Below, in pieces: positions 42,834 to 51,308 of a DNA stretch of 64,000 nucleotides. Location: NCBI RefSeq assembly GCF_023115425.1, contig NZ_CP096032.1, positions 744,001 to 808,000 on the forward strand, read 5' to 3'. Below the pieces are notes generated by a model. The model was not told the origin of the DNA and ran no database searches. It worked only from the letters and a program-made list of their open reading frames with translations. A program made the position numbers and the translations under genes. Each line of letters begins with the position of its first letter. Position 1 is the first letter of the stretch. Source of the stretch: Synechococcus sp. A10-1-5-1 (GTDB lineage Bacteria > Cyanobacteriota > Cyanobacteriia > PCC-6307 > Cyanobiaceae).

Positions 42834-43301
42834 ATGTCCCTGGCCCCGATCAACCTGAGCGAAGCCGCCCTGGACTTCGCGACAGGGGACTTCGGTGACC
42901 TGGAGCCTGGCGACATCCTGCTGGAGTTTGCCCCGATGTTCCAGCCGCCGTACGTGGTGGCGGGCATAGGTCTGGCGATGGGCATCCTCTGCGGGCTGAC
43001 CTTCGCCAAGCTCGTGCAGAACAAGCTGGACGGCTGGAAGCAGGACCGTCTGGCCTTACTGCCCCTGGGGAACTTCGAGACCAATCTCCCCTACAGCGGG
43101 ATCATCATCGGCATCACCCTGTTCATCGGCGGCAGCCTCCAGATCTTCGGCTTTGCCTCCGGAGCAGCGCTGCTGGTGGCCTTCGTGCTCTCCATGGCCA
43201 CCGCCGGCGCCCTTTGGGTTCAGCTGGAGCGGCTGATGAGCCAGGTGGAGAACGGCACCTTCAGCGCCGTGGACTTCGACAACTTCGACGAGTTCTTTTA
43301 A
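42834..43301 (+). CDS. Conserved-type integral membrane protein
   Basis: 155 residues with about three hydrophobic segments (VVAGIGLAMGILCGLTFA, GIIIGITLFIGGSLQIFGFA, LLVAFVLSMATAGALWV) and an acidic C-terminus ([13 protein letters not shown]). No family recognised. It follows the UbiB gene by 25 bases and is probably cotranscribed with it. It is convergent with the sigma factor gene, sharing a TTAA stop. Confidence 0.75.
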   Translation: MSLAPINLSEAALDFATGDFGDLEPGDILLEFAPMFQPPYVVAGIGLAMGILCGLTFAKLVQNKLDGWKQDRLALLPLGNFETNLPYSGIIIGITLFIGGSLQIFGFASGAALLVAFVLSMATAGALWVQLERLMSQVENGTFSAVDFDNFDEFF

Positions 43302-44290
43302 GCAGCGAGATAGGCGTGCATCGCTTCTGAGCGCCGGCGCAGCTCTTCATGGGCCTTGCGCTCGAGGCTGCGGGCACGGTCACGGCTCATCTCCAGGGAG
43401 CGCGCGATGGAGCTCAGGCTCATCGGCTCCTCGCAATCGATGCCGTAACGCATCTTCAGGACGCGCCCCTGCAGGTCCGGCAGTTGGTCCAGCAGACCAC
43501 GCATGTCCATCCGCAGGCACTCCCCATCCACCAGCTCTGACGGCTGAGTGCCATCGGCCGCCAGCAGGTCCAGCAGCTCCGTGTCATCCCCATCGCCAAC
43601 CTTGGTCTCCAGGCTCACGGGCTGACGCGCGCGGCAGAGCAGGTCCTTCACCTCCTCCTCCGGCAGGTCCACAAATTCCGCCAGCTCCGTCACGGTCGGG
43701 GTGCGGCCCAGCTCTTGGCTGAGCTCCCGCTGGCCCTTCTTGAGCTTGTTCAGCGTCTCGGTGATGTGGATCGGCAGACGGATCGTTCTGCTCTTCTCCG
43801 CAATCGCCCGCGTGATCCCCTGGCGGATCCACCAATACGCATAGGTACTGAACTTGTAGCCCCGGGTCGGGTCGAACTTCTCGACGCCCCGCACCAGGCC
43901 GATGGTTCCCTCCTGGATCAAGTCCAGGAGCTCCATGTTCCGCTTGGTGTACTTCTTGGCCACGCTCACCACCAAGCGCAAGTTGGCGGCCACCATCCGC
44001 TCCTTGGCGCGCTGACCACTACGGAGCCTTTTCTTGAGTTGCACGGGGGTCAGGCCGGCCTCCTTCGCCAAGACAGCAGCCGAGGGCTTCTCCACCCCCT
44101 CGCGGCTGGCCAGCTCCTGCTCCAGCACCTCTAGCGCCACCAATTCCTGGACCTGACGGCCCAGGGTGATCTCCTGCTCGTGGGTCAGCAGCGGCACCCG
44201 GCCGATGTCCCGCAGATACGAGCGCACCAGATCCGTTCCACCGGCCAGCGCGGTGTCGCGGTCAGCACGAAGAATCGGAACGGAGGGCAT
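43298..44290 (-). CDS. RpoD-family group 2 sigma factor
   Basis: 330 residues from ATG 44290 (TTG 44296 also possible). Region 1.2 ([21 protein letters not shown]), region 2 ([20 protein letters not shown] and [17 protein letters not shown]), region 3 and region 4 ([20 protein letters not shown]). It is shorter than a primary sigma factor and lacks region 1.1, as in the multiple group 2 sigmas of cyanobacteria. A perfect 9-bp-arm inverted repeat lies 14 bases before the start. Confidence 0.93.
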   Translation of the reverse strand: MPSVPILRADRDTALAGGTDLVRSYLRDIGRVPLLTHEQEITLGRQVQELVALEVLEQELASREGVEKPSAAVLAKEAGLTPVQLKKRLRSGQRAKERMVAANLRLVVSVAKKYTKRNMELLDLIQEGTIGLVRGVEKFDPTRGYKFSTYAYWWIRQGITRAIAEKSRTIRLPIHITETLNKLKKGQRELSQELGRTPTVTELAEFVDLPEEEVKDLLCRARQPVSLETKVGDGDDTELLDLLAADGTQPSELVDGECLRMDMRGLLDQLPDLQGRVLKMRYGIDCEEPMSLSSIARSLEMSRDRARSLERKAHEELRRRSEAMHAYLAA

Positions 44291-44303
44291 CAGCAAAAAC
44301 GAC

Positions 44304-44327
44304 TTACGAAACCCATGTGTTTCGTAA
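44304..44327. promoter_or_regulatory. Inverted repeat in the sigma-factor/pseudouridine synthase intergenic region
   Basis: TTACGAAAC-CCATGT-GTTTCGTAA, perfect 9-bp arms with a 6-bp loop. It lies 14 bases upstream of the sigma ATG and 63 bases upstream of the divergent pseudouridine synthase. No T-run follows, so it is not a terminator. It could be an operator for a dimeric regulator or a hairpin in the sigma mRNA leader. Confidence 0.65.
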
Positions 44328-44390
44328 AGCTGTTGCTGAACCGTATCACTTTTTTCTGGAGAGCAAAATGCTTATGGGCACAGCGCTGAG

Positions 44391-45098
44391 ATGGCCGCCG
44401 AACGACTGCAAAAGCTGATCGCCCAGGCGGGGGTCTGCTCCAGGCGCCGCGCTGAGGAACTCCTCAGGAACGGCCGTGTCACGGTCAATGGCCAGCGGGC
44501 CCAGCTTGGGGACAAGGCCGATCCCAACAGCGATGCCATCGCCCTCGATGGCCAACCCCTGGGCGCTTCAGCCGAATCGATGGTGCTGCTGCTGAACAAG
44601 CCAGCGGGGGTCCTTAGCAGCTGCTTTGACCCAGAAGGCCGGCCGATCGTGCTGGACCTGCTGCCAGCGGAGTTAGCCCGAGGCCAGGGACTGCACCCAG
44701 TGGGGCGCCTGGACTTTGAAAGCCGAGGGGCCCTCTTGCTCAGCAACGACGGAGCCCTCACCCTGGAGCTGACCCACCCGCGCTTCGCCCACAGGAAGAC
44801 GTACCGGGTCCGCGTCCAAGGCCGACCAAGCCAACGGGTCCTGGATCAGTGGGCCCGCGGGGTCAGCCTCGATGGGGTGCCCTCCCAAGCCGTGCAGGTC
44901 AGCGTCGCCGAAACAGAGCCAGATCACACCGTGCTGGAGCTGGTCATGAGCGAGGGCAAAAATCGCCAGATTCGCCGCACCGCAGAGCTTTTGGGTCACC
45001 GTGTTGTCGATTTGCAGCGGATCGCCATCGGCCCCATTCATCTCGGAGCACTGCCAGAGGGTCGCTGGAGACGAATAAACGCCCAAGAATGGGACTAA
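44391..45098 (+). CDS. RsuA/RluB-family pseudouridine synthase
   Basis: 235 residues. An N-terminal S4 RNA-binding domain (RLQKLIAQAGVCSRRRAEEL) leads to a catalytic domain with GRLDFESRGALLLSNDGAL (catalytic Asp in GRLD), KTYRVRVQG and EGKNRQIRR. It modifies uridine in rRNA. 23S (RluB) and 16S (RsuA) specificity cannot be separated by eye. The RodZ-like gene follows after 17 bases. Confidence 0.92.
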   Translation: MAAERLQKLIAQAGVCSRRRAEELLRNGRVTVNGQRAQLGDKADPNSDAIALDGQPLGASAESMVLLLNKPAGVLSSCFDPEGRPIVLDLLPAELARGQGLHPVGRLDFESRGALLLSNDGALTLELTHPRFAHRKTYRVRVQGRPSQRVLDQWARGVSLDGVPSQAVQVSVAETEPDHTVLELVMSEGKNRQIRRTAELLGHRVVDLQRIAIGPIHLGALPEGRWRRINAQEWD

Positions 45099-45115
45099 CA
45101 AGCTGATCGGCCGGA

Positions 45116-46018
45116 ATGCCTCGGTTCGCCCTGCCCATCCCAGGTCTGGCCCGTTTGCTGGGCCGAGGGAACAGTGCGGCGAGTTCAGGCACGGACAGCC
45201 CTGAACCCGAAGACCCCTTGCTGGAGGTCGGCCGGCGCCTGAAGCTTGAGCGGGAATCCCGAGGTCTGAACCTCCGGCAGATGGCCCTTGAGACCAAGAT
45301 AAGCACCCCAGTGCTCGAAGCCCTGGAGCGGGGCTGGCGCGATCGACTGCCGGAGGGGGCCTACCTCAAGTCCATGATCCCGCTGCTGGAGGGGTACCTG
45401 AATCTGCCCAGCGGCAGCCTTGCCGCAGCACTCCCCAAGCAAAGCGAGGCCAGCTCGAAGCCGGGCATGGTGCAACGCTTCACCCCGGGCTCGATCGATG
45501 TCTTCAACAGCTGGCAGGGCACCGTCCTCTATGGGGCCATCACCCTGGGCCTGATCTACGGCCTGAACCTGCAGCAGCGCCAACTCGCCGCGGCCAACCT
45601 GCTCACGTACCAGCCCATTCCAGCCCTGAAGCCCAGCGAGCAGTCCAAACCGGTCCAAGCCGGGGACAACCTGCTGATGGCCTACCCAGATCTGCGGCCG
45701 CTGGAGCGCGCCAAGCGCGGCACTGGCCAAACCGCCCTGCGCCTACAACTCCAGGACCCGAAGCAAGAAGGACAAGGGGTGCTGGAACTGAACCTGAGCC
45801 AGGCCAGTGCGCTGAACCTCAGCAGTGATGGGGGCCAGCGCACCCGCCTCAGCGGCAGCAAGGGGCAACTGGTGCTGCAGCTGCAACCGCCCCTACAACT
45901 CTCGATCGCGCCAGCCCCCAAAACCGGCGAGGTGATCTGGAACGGCAAGCCCCTAGCCGCCCTTCCCGAGCAGCCGGAACAGTTCCAAGTGCCGGCCCCT
46001 CAGCCGCAGCGCCCGTAG
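45116..46018 (+). CDS. RodZ-like helix-turn-helix membrane protein
   Basis: 300 residues. An N-terminal Xre-type helix-turn-helix (VGRRLKLERESRGLNLRQMA and LEALERGW), a weak hydrophobic segment near 140-157 (GTVLYGAITLGLIYGL), and a Gln/Leu-rich beta-like C-terminal region ending Pro-rich. This is the RodZ/YfgA layout; RodZ links MreB to cell-wall synthesis. Its C-terminal coding end overlaps the convergent malQ gene by 19 bases. Confidence 0.85.
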   Translation: MPRFALPIPGLARLLGRGNSAASSGTDSPEPEDPLLEVGRRLKLERESRGLNLRQMALETKISTPVLEALERGWRDRLPEGAYLKSMIPLLEGYLNLPSGSLAAALPKQSEASSKPGMVQRFTPGSIDVFNSWQGTVLYGAITLGLIYGLNLQQRQLAAANLLTYQPIPALKPSEQSKPVQAGDNLLMAYPDLRPLERAKRGTGQTALRLQLQDPKQEGQGVLELNLSQASALNLSSDGGQRTRLSGSKGQLVLQLQPPLQLSIAPAPKTGEVIWNGKPLAALPEQPEQFQVPAPQPQRP

Positions 46019-47490
46019 CGACGAGCCAGCTCCCCGTAGCCCTGAAGCGGACCAGCCAGCGAAGCAATGGACTGGGGCAGACGCCAGCGCCAGTTGCCCT
46101 CCGTCGTCCCAGGAGTGTTGAAACGGGCCTCATCCCCCAGATGCAGCAGGTCCTGCAGGGGGACCAGGGCCCAACCGGCGCTGGAGCGCAGGGCTAACTC
46201 CAGCAACTGCCAACCCGGGGCGTGAACAGGACCGGTCAGGGCCTCCACTTGCGCGCGCTGCTCAGGGCTGAGCTGCTGCCACCAACCGATGCAGGTGGCG
46301 TTGTCATGGGTGCCGGTGTACACGACCCAATGCTCTCCCTCAATGTTGCTTGGGAGATAGGGATTGTCTGGGTTGCCGTCGAAGGCGAATTGCAGGATCT
46401 TCATTCCCGGCAGGGCAAAGCGATCCCGCAGAGCCTCCACCTCAGGCGTGATCACCCCAAGGTCTTCGGCGATCAAGGGCAAGGGAGAGGGCAGACGCCG
46501 CTGCAACTGGCGCAAGAGGCTGGCTCCGGGCGTAGGGACCCAGCGGCCCCGCTCGGCGGTTGCATCAGCGCCGGGAACGATCCAGGCCGCCTCCAGAGCC
46601 CGGAAGTGATCAATGCGCAGCAGATCAAACACCTCGAGCTGACGGCGCAGGCGGCGCTTCCACCAGCGGAAACGGCTCAAGCGATGCAGGGACCAGCGGT
46701 AGACGGGCGTGCCCCAGAGCTGACCGGTCTCTGAGAAGTAATCCGGCGGCACACCGCTCTGCTGCTTGAGACGTCCCAAGCGATCCACCGAGAAGAGGCG
46801 GCGATGGCTCCAGACATCGGCACTGTCATGGGCGACATAAAAAGGAATGTCGCCGATCACCTGCACGCCGGCGCGGCGGGCGTGATCGAGCAGCTGCTGC
46901 CACTGCACTTGCAGCTGCCACTGGAGCAGGGCTTCCCGCAGCAACGCCTGCTGTTGCGCCTGATCAAAGGCCTTCAGGGTTGAGCGCTGACGGCGAGCCA
47001 GAGGAGCGGGCCAAGACCACCAGGGCAGGCCGCCCTGGAGTTGTTTCAGCACGACAAAGCGGCAGTGGTCCCTGAGCCAGTGGTCTTCCTGCCCTCGCCA
47101 TGCATCAAAAGCCTGGCGAACCCCCTCATCCCAGCTCGGGTAGCGCTGCAGCAGCGCATCAGCCAAACCGGCGGAGCGGCGATGGGCCAGATCGAAGTCC
47201 AGCGATGCTTGCTGCTCGGCGGTGGGAAGGTCGCTCAGGTCCCCTTGGCTGAGCAGCCCGGCAGCCACCAATGCCTCTGCATCGAGAAACCAGGGATTCA
47301 GCGCAAACGCACTGGGGGCGCTGTAGGGGGAGCCCAGGCCGTCGGTGGGCGCCAGGGGCAACACCTGCCAAGCCTGGATGCCGTGGCTGGCGAGCGCATC
47401 GACCCACTGGTGGGCAGCGGCGCCAAAGGTCCCGCAGGCCGGTGTTCCCGGCAGGGCCGTGACGTGCAGCAGAACCCCAGCACCTCTCAT
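46000..47490 (-). CDS. malQ: 4-alpha-glucanotransferase (amylomaltase, GH77)
   Basis: 496 residues with GVLLHVTALPGTPACGTFG, LPLAPTDGLGSPYSAPSAFA, IGDIPFYVAHDSADVW, the nucleophile region LLRIDHFRALEAAW and PLIAEDLGVITPEV with the acid, plus YTGTHDNAT. It disproportionates maltodextrins in glycogen turnover. The ATG overlaps the bciB stop as ATGA, so the pair is coupled. Confidence 0.96.
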   Translation of the reverse strand: MRGAGVLLHVTALPGTPACGTFGAAAHQWVDALASHGIQAWQVLPLAPTDGLGSPYSAPSAFALNPWFLDAEALVAAGLLSQGDLSDLPTAEQQASLDFDLAHRRSAGLADALLQRYPSWDEGVRQAFDAWRGQEDHWLRDHCRFVVLKQLQGGLPWWSWPAPLARRQRSTLKAFDQAQQQALLREALLQWQLQVQWQQLLDHARRAGVQVIGDIPFYVAHDSADVWSHRRLFSVDRLGRLKQQSGVPPDYFSETGQLWGTPVYRWSLHRLSRFRWWKRRLRRQLEVFDLLRIDHFRALEAAWIVPGADATAERGRWVPTPGASLLRQLQRRLPSPLPLIAEDLGVITPEVEALRDRFALPGMKILQFAFDGNPDNPYLPSNIEGEHWVVYTGTHDNATCIGWWQQLSPEQRAQVEALTGPVHAPGWQLLELALRSSAGWALVPLQDLLHLGDEARFNTPGTTEGNWRWRLPQSIASLAGPLQGYGELARRYGRCG

Positions 47491-48740
47491 GGGTTGGGGA
47501 GCTTGTAGCGGCTAATGATCCGCTTAGCGAACGCTGGAATGTGGGCGTCCACCTTCTCGGGGTGATTGCGCCGCAACCAGAGGGCGTTGCGGGTGAAGTG
47601 GGAGTCGATGGAGAAACGGCCGTACTCCAGGCCCTGGGGACCGAAGCGCCCCACAAAGCAGCCAATGATGTTGGCCAGCCAGATCGGCAGCTTGAGCGCC
47701 TTGTCATAGGCCTCAATGCCCTGTTGCACCGCCGCCTGGCGCTGTCCGCGGCTGGTCACCGGTGCGACGTCGAGCTCAGCCTCAACGAGATCAAGCAGTT
47801 GCTGGCCGCGGGGGTTGCGCACCGTGAGCCATTGACGGCCAAACGTCGCCCCCATGTAGCCAACCACCAGGTCAGCGCCGGCATTGGTGTAGTCAAAGCA
47901 GCTCAGACAGCTCGGCGCGAAGACGTTTTTGAGCTTGGGGGTATCCAGGCCAAAGAAAGGAACCGTCTCCTCACGGCCATCGCTGTGGCGGAAATGGATC
48001 CGGAAGTCCTGCATGAACTCGTAATGGACCACGGTCTCCGGGGAGCTCACGGTGGTCTCCAGAAACGTCTGCAGGCCCTCGCGAGAAACGTTGTCGGTGC
48101 AGGGCAGGCCCAGCACGTAGAGCTGATCGAGGGGCAGGGTGGACTCCACCGCCCGCAGGGCCTGGATCTGGCAGCCCACGCCGATGGCCAGGAGGTTGCG
48201 GATGCCACTGCCCGGCAGCTGCTCCAGCACCTCCAGGTTGGGGGAGAGGGTGGGTTTGTTCACCCGGGCGCTCAGCACCTCCTCAGGGGTACGGGCCAAA
48301 CGGGGAACAGGAGTGAAGCGATCGTCCTCGCTTTGCCCCACACAGAGCACGGCATCCACCAGGCCGCTCTCCAGGGCCAGGACGCCAATGCGGCTGGCAA
48401 TGCCCGTCCACTGGGCACCCGCGATGGGTTGCTGCAGGCGGGCGGTGAGCATCTTCTGCTGCACCCCGAAATAGAGCTCGTCTTCGTTCTCGAGATCGCG
48501 GCTGCGGCCATGGGCCGCGGTTTCCATGGCCTCGAAGCGCTGGTTCAAAAAGGCACAGCTGTCCTTGACGTAGGCCACCCAGCGGCTGTCGCAGAGGCCA
48601 CACTGGCTGCAGAGATCCCTGGCCGGATAGGTGCTGCCCTTGGCCAGGGGCCTGGCCCTCTCATGGGGCAGCGATGAGCCTGGAGATGAGGCGGCGACTG
48701 ACAAGGACTTGGCCGGGCGAAGGCACAACCTATCGGGCAT
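47487..48740 (-). CDS. bciB: 3,8-divinyl (proto)chlorophyllide 8-vinyl reductase, ferredoxin-dependent type
   Basis: 417 residues of the FrhB/HCAR family. The N-terminal cluster motif is CSQCGLC (Cys44, 47, 50), followed by VAYVKDSCAFLNQRFE. Further features are PCTDNVSREGLQTFLETTV and a second Cys motif (APSCLSCFDYTNAGADLVVG), for [4Fe-4S] clusters and FAD. These fit cyanobacterial BciB, which reduces the 8-vinyl group in chlorophyll synthesis. It is divergent from the LCP-like gene. Confidence 0.92.
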   Translation of the reverse strand: MPDRLCLRPAKSLSVAASSPGSSLPHERARPLAKGSTYPARDLCSQCGLCDSRWVAYVKDSCAFLNQRFEAMETAAHGRSRDLENEDELYFGVQQKMLTARLQQPIAGAQWTGIASRIGVLALESGLVDAVLCVGQSEDDRFTPVPRLARTPEEVLSARVNKPTLSPNLEVLEQLPGSGIRNLLAIGVGCQIQALRAVESTLPLDQLYVLGLPCTDNVSREGLQTFLETTVSSPETVVHYEFMQDFRIHFRHSDGREETVPFFGLDTPKLKNVFAPSCLSCFDYTNAGADLVVGYMGATFGRQWLTVRNPRGQQLLDLVEAELDVAPVTSRGQRQAAVQQGIEAYDKALKLPIWLANIIGCFVGRFGPQGLEYGRFSIDSHFTRNALWLRRNHPEKVDAHIPAFAKRIISRYKLPNP

Positions 48741-48809
48741 GACTGCAACAACGGCGTCAGCCCCAGGCGACCTACGTCAAAGTGGTGCGTCCTTGTTTGC
48801 TGCCCGTCC

Positions 48810-49751
48810 ATGGCCACCGCTGGGAATCGCCAGCAGCGCAGTGCTCGCCAACGGGCGTCCATCCGCCTTTTGGCCGCCGGAGCGGGAATCGTGGCTGGCC
48901 TGGGCGCCCTGAGCCTGGTCTGGCCCCTGCAGGACCACTCCGCCAAAGAGGACGGCCCGCCCAGCGCCGATGCCCTGGCAGAACGTCCCAACCAAGCCTT
49001 GAATGTGCTGCTGATCGGCTCCGATGCGGACCGTCAAGGCGCCATCGCCAACGGAGCCGCCCCCGCTGGACCCGCCAACAGCGATGCCCTGCTGCTGGTC
49101 CACATCGACCCTGCAGGCCCCGTGCAGGTAATGAATCTGCCGATCGAAGGAGCGGTGCGCCTCCCCGGTGATGCGACGCCCGTTCCCCTCGGCAGCCTCT
49201 ACAGGCGCGGTGGCGCCGCCCTGGTCGCCAGCGCCAGTGCTGAACTGCTGGGACTCTCAGACGGGGAGCCGCAGCGTTACGCCGTGATTCCCCGCACCGC
49301 CCTGCGGGAGCTCGTGGATGGGTTGGGACGCCTGGAGCTGGCACCCGATCGGACCATGGCCTATTCGGATCAGAGCCAGAAGCTGACCATCGCCCTTCAA
49401 GGGGGCCTGCAACGGCTCAACGGCGCCCAGGTGGAGCAGTATCTGCGCTTCCGTGACACGCTCAATGGTGAGGAGCGCCGGCGCGATCGCCAAGAGCAAA
49501 CCCTCGCCACACTGCTGAGGCAGATGCGTCAGGGGGCCCAGCTCAAGCGGCTTCCGTCACTGGTGGCAGAGCTCCGCCCCCAGGTGGACACCAACCTCAG
49601 TCCCCAGGAGGCGCTGAGCCTTCTGGCGGTGGCGCTGCAACCCGGGCAAACCGTGCAGTTCAACAGCCTCAGCCTGCGGCCGGCCCTCAATGGGAAGGCT
49701 TCGATGCGGGAGCTGGAGGAGCAGCGGCTGCAGCCCCGCTGGCCGCAATAA
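48810..49751 (+). CDS. LCP-family protein with degenerate active-site motif
   Basis: 313 residues: a basic N-terminus, one membrane anchor (about 18-38), then an LCP-type domain (ALNVLLIGSDADRQG, SDALLLVHIDPAG). The usual PRD core is replaced: the matching place reads VMNLPIEGAVRL. The later YLRFRDTLNGEERRRDRQEQ resembles the second Arg/Asp cluster. It may have lost catalysis or act as a partner for an active LCP enzyme. Its last 65 bases overlap the convergent next gene. Confidence 0.82.
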   Translation: MATAGNRQQRSARQRASIRLLAAGAGIVAGLGALSLVWPLQDHSAKEDGPPSADALAERPNQALNVLLIGSDADRQGAIANGAAPAGPANSDALLLVHIDPAGPVQVMNLPIEGAVRLPGDATPVPLGSLYRRGGAALVASASAELLGLSDGEPQRYAVIPRTALRELVDGLGRLELAPDRTMAYSDQSQKLTIALQGGLQRLNGAQVEQYLRFRDTLNGEERRRDRQEQTLATLLRQMRQGAQLKRLPSLVAELRPQVDTNLSPQEALSLLAVALQPGQTVQFNSLSLRPALNGKASMRELEEQRLQPRWPQ

Positions 49752-50235
49752 AACGCAACCGCAGCTCCGCCAAGGCTTCCTGATCGCCGGAAGAGGTGGG
49801 CAAATGCCCCAGCCAGGGGAGTCCCTCGGCGCGTCGCTCCGCCGGCCGCCAGTCCCCACCCACTTGGATCAACCCCAAGAGGGGAACCCGGTAGTGGCGC
49901 AGCAGCGCCCAGTGGCTGCGGGCCAAGCCGGCGGCGCGGTCCGCCTCGCTGCAGACCAGACAGCTTGGAATACGCCAGGCCCCCAATGCCTCCGCCCAGC
50001 AATCGAATCCAGACAGGGTCTGACCGGGGTCCAAGGCCAAGGGTTGGATCCAGCCTGGGGGCTCCGCCGTCAATGCTTGAAACGACGGGTTGCGATCCAG
50101 GAGATCGCCCTCCCAGGCTGGCAGAAGCCGCAACTGACAGAGCTCAGCCAACGCGGTGGCAGCCGCACCCATGCGCCCCCCCGGAGCCACCAAAAACACC
50201 CCTGAAGCGGCACTGGAGTGGGAGCGATTCATCAA
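49687..50235 (-). CDS. Conserved-type hypothetical protein
   Basis: 182 residues, no family recognised. It starts with GVFLVAPGGRMGAAATALAE, a Gly-rich strand-loop-helix that looks like a nucleotide-binding fold without a proper P-loop lysine. Later segments alternate hydrophobic and Trp-rich parts (GWIQPLALDPGQTLSGFDCW, YRVPLLGLIQVGGDWRP). The 65-base antisense overlap with the LCP-like gene is longer than other overlaps here. The C-terminal Ala/Pro tail lies in that overlap and may be dispensable. Confidence 0.65.
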   Translation of the reverse strand: MMNRSHSSAASGVFLVAPGGRMGAAATALAELCQLRLLPAWEGDLLDRNPSFQALTAEPPGWIQPLALDPGQTLSGFDCWAEALGAWRIPSCLVCSEADRAAGLARSHWALLRHYRVPLLGLIQVGGDWRPAERRAEGLPWLGHLPTSSGDQEALAELRLRFIAASGAAAAAPPAPASKPSH

Positions 50236-50312
50236 CGGTTGGGGCTCCAGGGTGCTGACCGCGAACCGAGCGGCTTCTACGATCGGAGTTCTACCGTCCA
50301 GCCAGCGGCCCC

Positions 50313-51308
50313 GTGACCAGTTTCCTGACCGCAGAACGGGTCGATCAGGCGAGCATGGGCCACGACACCAAGCGTCTGCGGCTATTCAGCGGCACCTCAA
50401 ACCAAGCCCTCTCCCGTGAGATCGGGGCCTACCTGGGCGTCCCGGACGGTCCCCGGGTAATCAAACGCTTTGCCGATGGGGAGCTCTACATCCAGATCCA
50501 GGAATCGATCCGGGGCTGCGATGTCTTCCTGATCCAACCCACCTGCGCTCCGGTGAACGATCACCTGATGGAGCTTCTGGTGATGGTTGATGCCTGCAAA
50601 CGGGCCTCCGCCCGGCAGATCACCGCTGTGATCCCCTACTACGGCTATGCCCGGGCGGATCGCAAGACCGCTGGGCGCGAGTCGATTACCGCCAAGTTGG
50701 TGGCCAACCTGCTGGCCAAGTCCGGCGTGGATCGGGTCCTGGCCATGGACCTGCACTCGGCCCAGATCCAGGGCTATTTCGATATTCCCTGCGACCACAT
50801 CTACGGCTCCCCGGTGCTGGTGGACTATCTCTCCGGCAGGGACCTGGGGGATGTGGTGGTGGTCTCCCCGGACGTCGGTGGCGTGGCCCGGGCCCGGGCC
50901 TTCGCCAAGCAGCTCAATGACGCGCCCCTGGCGATCATCGACAAGCGACGCTCCGGTCACAACGTGGCCGAGAGCCTCACGGTGATCGGTGATGTGGCCG
51001 GCAAGACCGCGATCGTGATCGACGACATGATCGACACCGGCGGCACGATCTGTGCCGGTGCTCGCCTGCTGCGCCAAAACGGAGCCACCCAGGTGCTGGC
51101 CTGCGCCACCCACGCCGTCTTCTCCCCTCCAGCGGTGGAACGGCTGTCAGAACCCGGGCTGTTTGAGGAGGTGATCGTCACCAACTCCATCCCCCTGAGC
51201 GATGACCGCCGCTTCCCCCAGCTTCAGGTGCTCTCGGTGGCCAACATGCTCGGTGAAGCGATCTGGCGCATCCACGATGAGAGCTCGGTGAGCTCGATGT
51301 TCCGTTGA
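50313..51308 (+). CDS. prs: Ribose-phosphate pyrophosphokinase
   Basis: 331 residues from GTG 50313; an ATG 14 codons further in (MGHDTKRLRLFSGT) is an alternative. Motifs: RFADGELYIQIQES, DLHSAQIQGYFD, and the PRPP loop VIDDMIDTGGTI. It makes PRPP from ribose 5-phosphate for nucleotides, His and Trp. The stop overlaps the start of the next gene as TTGA. Confidence 0.96.
   Translation: MTSFLTAERVDQASMGHDTKRLRLFSGTSNQALSREIGAYLGVPDGPRVIKRFADGELYIQIQESIRGCDVFLIQPTCAPVNDHLMELLVMVDACKRASARQITAVIPYYGYARADRKTAGRESITAKLVANLLAKSGVDRVLAMDLHSAQIQGYFDIPCDHIYGSPVLVDYLSGRDLGDVVVVSPDVGGVARARAFAKQLNDAPLAIIDKRRSGHNVAESLTVIGDVAGKTAIVIDDMIDTGGTICAGARLLRQNGATQVLACATHAVFSPPAVERLSEPGLFEEVIVTNSIPLSDDRRFPQLQVLSVANMLGEAIWRIHDESSVSSMFR

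Noticed and set aside
47541-48677. Long plus-strand open frame opposite bciB
   Set aside because: It is a shadow of bciB, whose Cys motifs and family features are clear.
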